A stretch of 5,598 nt of DNA from Hyphomicrobiales bacterium (GTDB taxonomy: Bacteria > Pseudomonadota > Alphaproteobacteria > Rhizobiales > Xanthobacteraceae), in NCBI GenBank assembly GCA_003133345.1, contig PKXB01000080.1, positions 16,590 through 22,187 of the forward strand, read 5' to 3'. The notes below the pieces were generated by a model that was given only the letters and a program-made list of their open reading frames with translations, did no database searches and was not told the DNA's origin. Numbering within the stretch: position 1 is the first letter of the stretch; each line of letters begins with the position of its first letter. Position numbers and translations under genes: made by a program. Shown here piece by piece: positions 1-5,312 of the stretch.

Positions 1-4
1 GGAG
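1..4 (+). promoter_or_regulatory. Ribosome binding site of the L,D-transpeptidase gene
   Basis: GGAG at the very edge of the window lies eight bases before a GTG codon at 13. This is a normal Shine-Dalgarno spacing and supports GTG as the true start. The promoter lies outside the window. Confidence 0.7.
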
Positions 5-12
5 ACGTTCTG

Positions 13-2043
13 GTGAAAAGTGCCCGATTTAACCGTCTGCTGGCCTCGACCGCCCTCGGGCTGGTGCTGGTATTGGGAAGCCATGCCGGCAACCCTCAGG
101 AAGCATTGGCGCAGCAGTCCGAACAGCAGATCGAGGCGGCGGTGCCGATGCCGGATACCGACCTGTTGCCGCCGCTGACGGCGAAGGACGTCGCGGGCAC
201 GCCCAGCACGCCGTCGACCGATATCAAGGCTGAGCCCAAGCAGGACGCCGCCGCGCCGGCGGCCGAGCCGGCAAAAGCCGCGGCCGTGCCGGCCGCTACC
301 CCGGTGTCCGCCACGGCGGACAGCGCGGTCGCCGACCAGTTGCGCGAGACGATCTCCGGCAAGCTCGACCGCATCGTCAGCCGCAAAGCCGACCGCGAGG
401 GTGTGGAGGCATTCTACAAGGCGCGCGACTACAAGCCGCTGTGGCTGAGCGATGGCGCCGCCGACGAACGCGCCAAGGCCGCGATCGCCTATCTCGCGCA
501 GGTCGACAGCGTCGGTCTCGATCCGAGCGATTATCCGACCCCGGATTTCAAATCGGCGGTCACCGCCAACGCGCTGGCCGAGGATGAGCTCAAGCTCACC
601 GCCGCCGTCCTCACTTATGCACGCCAGGCGCAGACCGGCCGCATCCATTTCAGCCGCGTCGGCGCCGACATCGAATTCAAGCTCGTCGCGCCGGAGCCGG
701 CCGAGGTACTGGCCAAGCTCGCCGATGCCAACGATACCAGCAAGGCGCTCGACAGCTACAATCCGCCGCAGCCGGAATTCGCCGCGCTCAAGGCCAAGCT
801 CGCCGAACTGCGCAAGGGCGCCCTGACGCCCAAGGCCGAGGAAGAAAAGAAGCCGGACCTTGTGCATGTCGGCGAAGGCAAGATTCTGCGCCCCGGCATG
901 AAGGATGCGCGCGTGGTGGCGCTGCGCAAGCGATTGAACATCGCCGGCGACAAGGACAGCCCGCTCTATGACGACGCGGTGCGCGACGCGGTGAAGACGT
1001 TCCAGACCGAAGCCGACATCGACGTCGACGGCAATCTCGGCTCCAACACGGTGCGCTCGCTCAACGGCGAGAAGAAGGTCGCGCGCGGGCCATCCGCCAA
1101 TCCGATCGACACCATCATCGTCAACATGGAGCGCTGGCGCTGGCTGCCGCGCGACATCGGCAATCCGCACGTGATCGTCAACGTGCCGGATTACAGCTTG
1201 ACGCTCTATAACAACGACAAGGTCTATTGGCACACCAAGATCGTAGCCGGAAAGCCGGGCAAGGCGACGCCGATGGTCAGCGCGGAGATGAAATTCATCA
1301 CCGTCAACCCGACCTGGAACGTGCCGCCCTCGATCATCGAGAACGAATATCTTCCGGCGCTGCAACAGGATCCGGATGCGCTCGACCGCATCGGCCTGAA
1401 ACTGACCCAGGACGCCGACGGCACCGTGCACATTTCGCAGCCGCCAGGCGCCGGCAATGCGCTCGGCCGCATCCGCTTCAACTTCCCCAACAAGTTCCTG
1501 GTCTACCAGCACGACACGCCGGACAAATATCTGTTCGCCAAGGACAAGCGCGCTTACAGCCATGGCTGCATGCGGGTACAGAACCCGCTCACCTATGGCG
1601 AGAAGCTGTTGTCGCTGGTGCTGCCGAGCGAACACTACACCGAGGCGCGGCTGGAGAAGATGTTCGGCGGCAGCGAGATCAACATCAACTTCCCCAAGAA
1701 CATCTGGGTCCACCTGACCTATCAGACCGCCTTCGTGGACGAGGGCGGCAAGCTGCAACTGCGTGAGGACGTGTACGGCCGCGACGCGAGAATGATCGCC
1801 ATCCTCAAAGGCAGCGAGCGCAAGGTCGCCGACATCGCGATCGAGCGGCGGCCGGATTCGTCATCCAAACCGGTGCGCATGCCGGTCGGCACGTATGGCG
1901 GCGGTGGCGGCGGCTATAGCAACGGCGACGGCTTCTTCGGCTTTCTGTTCGGCGGCCCGCGCCAGCAGCCAACGCCAGTCTATCGGCCGCCGCGCGGCTT
2001 AGGCCCGCGTGTCGGCAACAATGGACGCTATACGTACCGCTGA
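13..2043 (+). CDS. Murein L,D-transpeptidase, YcbB/LdtD type (periplasmic)
   Basis: A 676-residue enzyme expected to make 3-3 (mDAP-mDAP) cross-links in peptidoglycan by acyl transfer through a cysteine. Seen: a GTG start with GGAG eight bases upstream. A signal peptide has basic residues near the start, a hydrophobic core at about 9-22, and a likely cut after A-L-A at residue 33. An Ala/Pro-rich low-complexity linker spans about 55-105. The scaffold domain covers about 130-270 (FYKARDYKPLWL at its start). A PG_binding_1-like domain covers about 287-351. The YkuD domain covers about 386-540, with TWNVP at W435 and the catalytic SHGCMRV at 516-522 (nucleophile C519, H517, R521, upstream H500). 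The segment between W435 and H500 should contain the substrate-capping loop of this family. A Gly-rich tail begins at 629 with six glycines. At 676 residues it is longer than E. coli YcbB (about 615), because of the linker and tail. No key residue is missing. In Rhizobiales such enzymes also attach outer-membrane proteins to peptidoglycan; whether this one does is unknown. Confidence 0.95.
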   Translation: MKSARFNRLLASTALGLVLVLGSHAGNPQEALAQQSEQQIEAAVPMPDTDLLPPLTAKDVAGTPSTPSTDIKAEPKQDAAAPAAEPAKAAAVPAATPVSATADSAVADQLRETISGKLDRIVSRKADREGVEAFYKARDYKPLWLSDGAADERAKAAIAYLAQVDSVGLDPSDYPTPDFKSAVTANALAEDELKLTAAVLTYARQAQTGRIHFSRVGADIEFKLVAPEPAEVLAKLADANDTSKALDSYNPPQPEFAALKAKLAELRKGALTPKAEEEKKPDLVHVGEGKILRPGMKDARVVALRKRLNIAGDKDSPLYDDAVRDAVKTFQTEADIDVDGNLGSNTVRSLNGEKKVARGPSANPIDTIIVNMERWRWLPRDIGNPHVIVNVPDYSLTLYNNDKVYWHTKIVAGKPGKATPMVSAEMKFITVNPTWNVPPSIIENEYLPALQQDPDALDRIGLKLTQDADGTVHISQPPGAGNALGRIRFNFPNKFLVYQHDTPDKYLFAKDKRAYSHGCMRVQNPLTYGEKLLSLVLPSEHYTEARLEKMFGGSEININFPKNIWVHLTYQTAFVDEGGKLQLREDVYGRDARMIAILKGSERKVADIAIERRPDSSSKPVRMPVGTYGGGGGGYSNGDGFFGFLFGGPRQQPTPVYRPPRGLGPRVGNNGRYTYR

Positions 2044-2064
2044 CCGCCTATCGTTTCGCGAATG

Positions 2065-2096
2065 AAAACGCCGGTGAGACCATCGCCGGCGTTTTT
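2065..2096. terminator. Rho-independent terminator between convergent genes
   Basis: A 13-bp stem (2065-2077 with 2083-2095, one G-U wobble) has a five-base loop GACCA and ends in a run of five T at 2092-2096. It lies 21 bases after the transpeptidase stop codon. On the minus strand the same hairpin ends in four T, so it may also stop transcripts of the converging membrane-protein gene, although it is less ideal in that direction. Confidence 0.88.
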
Positions 2097-2103
2097 GCGT
2101 TGC

Positions 2104-2128
2104 GCGGCCGACGGCAGTTGATTTTTTC
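2104..2128 (+). repeat. Left copy of imperfect direct repeat bracketing the membrane-protein gene
   Basis: The pattern is GCGGCC, two variable bases, then CGGCAGTTGATTTTTT and C. The same pattern recurs at 4621-4644 with one T fewer. The exact shared core is 15 bases (2112-2126 and 4629-4643), and the GCGGCC block is conserved at the same distance. This copy lies between the terminator and the stop codon of the minus-strand gene. Confidence 0.55.
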
Positions 2129-2156
2129 GATCGGTGTTTTGATTAGACGACTGCGA

Positions 2157-4400
2157 TCAGGCAGCGGGCTTCATTTGGTCATGACCTTGGCTTGACTTCA
2201 TGAGCGCTAAAGCTGCCCCGATCAGCAGCCAAAATGTGCGTTGGTAAAGCATGTCGGCCGGTGCGGACATTAATCCGAATGCCACTAACGATACAACAAT
2301 CAGCTTCGAAGAGATGTCCGGATGGGCACAACGAATTTCGCTAGACAAGAGACCGACGCCGGGAATGGAGAAGATCAGAAAACCAACAATTCCCATTTCG
2401 GCAAGCAGCCATACTACTGTCGAGTGAATCAAAAGCGGCTGATCAGAAGATATGAATATCATCTGATTTCTGAACGCACCAAGGCCAGCGCCGAACATTG
2501 GGTGATTCACAAATAACCGTAAGCCGCCAAATATTGAGAATAGGCGCTCGGCCGTATTCGCCTCAGAGGGCAATACAACTGGAAGCCCTTCGGCGCCGGT
2601 CAACATTGCCAGAACGATCGCAAGTACTGCCACAGCTGCGGCATAAAGCGTCGCGATTGCAATCTCGCGAACTCCGCACGTGCGCATGTAAATGCTTGTG
2701 CCAAGGACGAACGGGAGGGTTATCCATGCTGAACGCGAGCCGCAAAACCAAAGACCAGCGATCAATATCGCCAGCAGAGCAACCCGCAGAGTAGCTCCAC
2801 GTGCTGCCACTGCTGTTGCCGAAATAGCCATCAGCAATTCAAATGCAAAAAAATTGTGATTTTGGGCAAAACCCTGGGTGCCACGAGGGACCACAGGAAG
2901 CGCGAAGCCGAACTCGGTCAACATCGATAAGCCTATTTCGATTGCTGCAACGGCCGCGGTGGCCCCCGCGAACGTAAGTAGAAACATCCGGAGCGCAGGC
3001 TCACCGCCCTGTTTTATGATCAAAGCTCCAGTCATTGCGAATGCGAGTAGAACGAACCAGCCCAGAAACCTGTTAACTAAAGCCCACTCGGTCCATCCGA
3101 ATGCCGTCGCGCCAATAATGAGCGAGGCGGCAAATACAAGTGTTGCCGCGGCAACTGCGGCATTCATTGGCACAAATCGCCATTGCGGCAAGTGTCCCGA
3201 GCGAATGGTCTTTAATAGGAAAAAAGAGGCAGCCAGTATTGCTATCGGGTCCGCAAGATTCACATTGAGCAGGGTACCCGATGGCATCGGGATATAAATT
3301 TGAAACAATACGAGTGTCGCAGCAGCTAAGGGTAGCGTCCAGGCAAGGGCACGGGCAAAGTCGATCAATCCGCCAACCGAGATTTTGGTTTGGTTCTCAC
3401 TAATAGATCCGTGCATGGAGATAGCGGCCACGGCGGCCATCGCGAGTATCGAACCGGCACCAATGACGATCGCGGCACCCAGAGCTTTGTCTGCTCCTAT
3501 TCCGATCGTGCCGAGGGCTATGACGGCGCTCATTTCGCGCACACCCCAGCCGGCAAGACTGATAGGCACGCTGGCCGCGAACATGACAATTGCTGACGCG
3601 GCGGCAATTTCAGCGATGGGAGTTTGCGGAGAGACGGCATGCGCAGCGGCGACATAAGCCGCCATCATGGGGAGTTGCACCAGGAGACTTAACCCCACAA
3701 TGCTCAAGACTCTCGCCGCCACGTGTTGTTTCATAAATGGTGCGATTGCCCGTGCAGTCATCCGACCGTGCCCCAACAGCGCTCCGGCTATGGTCGCGGC
3801 GATGAGACCGCCGGCGATCTTGATCAGTTGGTCGCCGCCGGAATACCGATCGATGATAACCCGTCCAAAAATAAAGTAGGCGCCCGCCAGCGCAAGCAAC
3901 CCCGAAACGACTGCGGCAATGATGCGTTCGTAAGCGGTCATAACGGCCACTGAGGCGAACGGAACCCCACTGCGTCCCATGATGACGCCACGCGCCATTA
4001 ACTGACCGGCAAATTGGAAGAACGCAGCACCAGCAAGACCACCCCCGCTGACAGCGGCCATCGCCTGTCGGAAGTTGAATGGGGAACCGATGTCATTGGC
4101 GATAATTTTTAAGCGTAGCGCGGCGGCCAAAACATTCAGGAGGAGTGCCACAAGAATGCTGCTCATTGTCAGAATGGACAACTGATGTATGCCGGCGAAA
4201 ACGCCGGATGTGTCGAATTTTAGTGCCACCAGCGCGATCGCGAAACTGAGCAAAGTGATCGAGATAAGCAATTTTACTGCCTTCACCGCGACCAAACGTG
4301 GCTGCGGCGGCGTCTGCGGATAATCAACCGCATTGAAGGCAGGTGTGAGATCTGAACTCGGAGCTACAGATGGGACAAGCGCGCCTAATGAGCGAATCAT
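2157..4400 (-). CDS. Flippase-like (UPF0104) / O-antigen ligase fusion membrane protein
   Basis: A 747-residue polytopic inner-membrane protein with about 20 hydrophobic segments in two modules. Residues 1-37 are a Pro-rich hydrophilic leader. Residues 38-330 match the lysylphosphatidylglycerol-synthase TM/UPF0104 (COG0392) family. Visible marks are an LG-like D-I-G-S-P-F at 103-108, the Gly-rich stretch at 119-124, AYER at 156-159, and the signature PISLAGWGVREM at 279-290. A polar linker covers about 330-350. Residues 350-740 look like a Wzy_C/WaaL O-antigen ligase or polymerase. Visible marks are GFAQNHNFFAF at 510-520, GSRSAW at 554-559, a loop with ERL (618-620) and LRLFVNHPMFGAGLGAF (627-643), and H659 before a helix with AEMGIVG. 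The likely role is handling of a lipid-linked glycan: the second module polymerising it or joining it to lipid A or another acceptor, the first possibly assisting translocation. The substrate is unknown and no glycosyltransferase gene lies nearby. The ATG is supported by GGGAG five bases upstream. GC is lower than in the transpeptidase gene, most clearly in the ligase half. Confidence 0.87.
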   Translation of the reverse strand: MIRSLGALVPSVAPSSDLTPAFNAVDYPQTPPQPRLVAVKAVKLLISITLLSFAIALVALKFDTSGVFAGIHQLSILTMSSILVALLLNVLAAALRLKIIANDIGSPFNFRQAMAAVSGGGLAGAAFFQFAGQLMARGVIMGRSGVPFASVAVMTAYERIIAAVVSGLLALAGAYFIFGRVIIDRYSGGDQLIKIAGGLIAATIAGALLGHGRMTARAIAPFMKQHVAARVLSIVGLSLLVQLPMMAAYVAAAHAVSPQTPIAEIAAASAIVMFAASVPISLAGWGVREMSAVIALGTIGIGADKALGAAIVIGAGSILAMAAVAAISMHGSISENQTKISVGGLIDFARALAWTLPLAAATLVLFQIYIPMPSGTLLNVNLADPIAILAASFFLLKTIRSGHLPQWRFVPMNAAVAAATLVFAASLIIGATAFGWTEWALVNRFLGWFVLLAFAMTGALIIKQGGEPALRMFLLTFAGATAAVAAIEIGLSMLTEFGFALPVVPRGTQGFAQNHNFFAFELLMAISATAVAARGATLRVALLAILIAGLWFCGSRSAWITLPFVLGTSIYMRTCGVREIAIATLYAAAVAVLAIVLAMLTGAEGLPVVLPSEANTAERLFSIFGGLRLFVNHPMFGAGLGAFRNQMIFISSDQPLLIHSTVVWLLAEMGIVGFLIFSIPGVGLLSSEIRCAHPDISSKLIVVSLVAFGLMSAPADMLYQRTFWLLIGAALALMKSSQGHDQMKPAA

Positions 4401-4405
4401 TGTTG

Positions 4406-4410
4406 CTCCC
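4406..4410 (-). promoter_or_regulatory. Ribosome binding site of the fusion membrane-protein gene
   Basis: On the minus strand GGGAG stands five bases before the ATG at 4400. This supports that start over downstream alternatives and keeps the Pro-rich 37-residue leader in the protein. Confidence 0.7.
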
Positions 4411-4443
4411 GAAAGCGGGCAAACGTGTGGGCGATCTACAGGG

Positions 4444-4462
4444 TGGAACGTTTGGAACGTTT
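4444..4462. repeat. Nine-base tandem repeat upstream of the membrane-protein gene
   Basis: TGGAACGTT occurs twice head to tail (4444-4452 and 4453-4461), and the period continues one base further. Each unit contains the palindrome AACGTT. It lies 44-62 bases before the start codon of the minus-strand gene, where an operator or promoter element would be expected. No regulator can be named. Confidence 0.45.
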
Positions 4463-4478
4463 ATCTGATTCGCTCACA

Positions 4479-4492
4479 TTAAACCTAGTTAA
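4479..4492. promoter_or_regulatory. CtrA-like TTAA-N6-TTAA element, one base short of consensus
   Basis: Two TTAA half-sites (4479-4482 and 4489-4492) are separated by six bases, where the CtrA consensus has seven. The element lies about 80 bases upstream of the membrane-protein start. The wrong spacing in AT-rich DNA makes this weak. Confidence 0.2.
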
Positions 4493-4620
4493 AATACACC
4501 CATGGAAGCGGCTACGTCCGCTTCGAGATAACTGCGAAGTCAGCCGGGGGAGACAAACAGCTCAAACGATATTTCTGATTGAATCGGTTGGACCAGTCGA
4601 AGAGATTGATTGTCTCTTAG

Positions 4621-4644
4621 GCGGCCATCGGCAGTTGATTTTTC
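4621..4644 (+). repeat. Right copy of imperfect direct repeat bracketing the membrane-protein gene
   Basis: Second copy of the pattern at 2104-2128, with the two variable bases AT in place of GA and one T fewer in the T run. Both copies have the same orientation and lie about 2.5 kb apart, enclosing the whole membrane-protein gene and its upstream region. Confidence 0.55.
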
Positions 4645-4676
4645 ACAGACCGCCTGACGTATCTGTGCACCAATTT

Positions 4677-4901
4677 TCACTTGCACGCGACATTTTGCTC
4701 CAAACCCATACGCCATTGTTCGGCTTCCTCCGGCGTTATTGAAGATTTGAGTTTCCGCTTGAGCAGCCATTCCTCCAGACCGAGGCCGCTGGCCGTAACC
4801 TCTGCGACAAATTTGGTGAGGTGAAGGACGATATCCGTTACCGCGCGCGCATACGCTCCCGACTGTCGGGCATGCCGCCATATGGCGGCAGAATATATCA
4901 T
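4677..4901 (-). CDS. Possible small orphan protein, 74 residues
   Basis: I do not recognise this protein. The reading frame encodes a soluble, probably helical product: a hydrophobic helix around 20-40 (AVTDIVLHLTKFVAEV) and a charged C-terminal half with EEWLLKRKLK and ITPEEAEQW. Codon choice is natural for a GC-rich genome, unlike the overlapping frames. The frame stays open upstream to a GTG at 4964, but that GTG has no ribosome site and the extra 21 residues look unlike protein. I chose ATG at 4901, which has AGGGA three bases upstream; that spacing is short. It may be a real small gene or the tail of a decayed one. Confidence 0.35.
   Translation of the reverse strand: MIYSAAIWRHARQSGAYARAVTDIVLHLTKFVAEVTASGLGLEEWLLKRKLKSSITPEEAEQWRMGLEQNVACK
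4873..4890. repeat. Perfect 18-bp palindrome
   Basis: TGCCGCCAT followed directly by ATGGCGGCA, with no spacer. It falls in the first codons of the possible small minus-strand ORF (the Ala-Ala-Ile-Trp segment), 11-28 bases inside its start. It could be a protein binding site or a tight hairpin in the transcript. Confidence 0.6.
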
Positions 4902-4906
4902 GCGTC

Positions 4907-5005
4907 CCTGAATACTCTTTGCGAGACCTCGATAGTTACAGCCAATACCTCGATGAACTGTCACCGCAGCAAGTCATCGCCGTTGTGGATCAGGCGCTAC
5001 GATAA
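4907..5005 (+). pseudogene. Coding-like fragment, possible C-terminal remnant of an unknown protein
   Basis: The plus-strand frame ending at TAA 5003-5005 reads PEYSLRDLDSYSQYLDEL followed by SPQQVIAVVDQALR. It has the residue balance and codon choice of a real protein C-terminus. The frame opens after a stop at 4817-4819 but has no ATG or GTG start. The nearest ATG (4900) is in another frame and meets a stop after three codons. I read it as a possible remnant of a truncated or frameshifted gene. The family is unknown and chance is not excluded. Confidence 0.25.
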
Positions 5006-5256
5006 TTCGATCGTGGATTATGCTTCCTGTGATCCGGAATTTTTCGGGTCCCGCTTACCTGCGCAAAGGACCCTGCCCCGAATTTACAAAACCGACTTAA
5101 GTGGCCGACCCGCGCTCAGTTTGCACTCTCTACCCCCGATTTTACTGGGGTCTCCTGGTTTTAATGGGAGGATTTATTGAGGCGGCCAATCGATATGCCG
5201 GCGCGACGGGCCGAAAATAACGGAATTTTTCGATAACGAATCAATTTCGGTCGGGA

Positions 5257-5272
5257 CATGTTCCACAACATG
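5257..5272. promoter_or_regulatory. Inverted repeat, operator-like
   Basis: CATGTT and AACATG flank a four-base centre CCAC. The repeat ends one base before the CtrA-type site and about 40 bases before the start of the downstream HTH gene. The position suits an operator, possibly for autoregulation, but nothing identifies the binding protein. Confidence 0.35.
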
Positions 5273-5273
5273 A

Positions 5274-5288
5274 TTAACGCATCATTAA
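5274..5288. promoter_or_regulatory. CtrA-type binding site TTAA-N7-TTAA
   Basis: TTAA at 5274-5277 and TTAA at 5285-5288 are separated by exactly seven bases, the consensus for the alphaproteobacterial cell-cycle regulator CtrA. Both half-sites sit in the longer repeat ATTAACGC (5273-5280 and 5284-5291), 11 bases apart, so they lie on one face of the helix. A degenerate third copy, ATTAATGC, is at 5301-5308. The site ends 24 bases before the ATG of the HTH gene, so bound CtrA could either activate or block that promoter. Binding is inferred from the motif only. Confidence 0.5.
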
Positions 5289-5312
5289 CGCGGGTGTGAG
5301 ATTAATGCCGGC

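Larger units (their letters stand above)
4401..5312. other. Gene-poor region with remnants and regulatory motifs
   Basis: About 900 bases without a convincing full-length gene. The part nearest the membrane-protein gene is AT-rich (about 40% GC in the 60 bases from 4561). The plus-strand open frames at 4425-4742 and 4821-5180 have unconvincing composition and no ribosome site, and I do not call them genes. The supportable contents are listed separately: a tandem repeat, one copy of the direct repeat, a possible small minus-strand ORF, a coding-like plus-strand fragment, an 18-bp palindrome, an inverted repeat and a CtrA-type site. The stretch 5006-5250 holds nothing I can name. Confidence 0.6.

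Noticed and set aside
2322..2794. Plus-strand open frames opposite the membrane-protein gene
   Set aside because: They are antisense to a long coherent coding frame and show no family features.
4445..4475. GGAAC motif suggesting an EcfG general stress promoter
   Set aside because: No CGTT lies 16-17 bases downstream of either GGAAC copy, and the motif points away from the membrane-protein gene.
4410..4500. Sigma-70 promoter for the membrane-protein gene
   Set aside because: A GATAAA-like -10 is present on the minus strand, but no acceptable -35 lies at 16-18 bases, so I do not assign a promoter.
4425..4742. Plus-strand open frame of 105 residues
   Set aside because: There is no ribosome site, the composition is unlike a folded protein, and it overlaps both the better minus-strand ORF and the direct repeat.
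4540..4881. Minus-strand open frame of 113 residues
   Set aside because: Its frame is offset from the more protein-like 4677-4901 frame, and its translation is rich in Arg, Gly and Cys, as expected of an out-of-frame reading.
4821..5180. Plus-strand open frame of 119 residues starting with GTG
   Set aside because: It has no ribosome site and an irregular composition, and the coding-like fragment in this area is in a different frame.
5164..5220. Eighteen-residue ORF beginning ATG GGA GGA
   Set aside because: There is no ribosome site, it is too short to judge, and nothing else supports it.
5035..5232. Twelve-base direct repeat CGGAATTTTTCG at 5035 and 5221
   Set aside because: About one 12-base repeat is expected by chance in a window of this size, and the flanks do not match.
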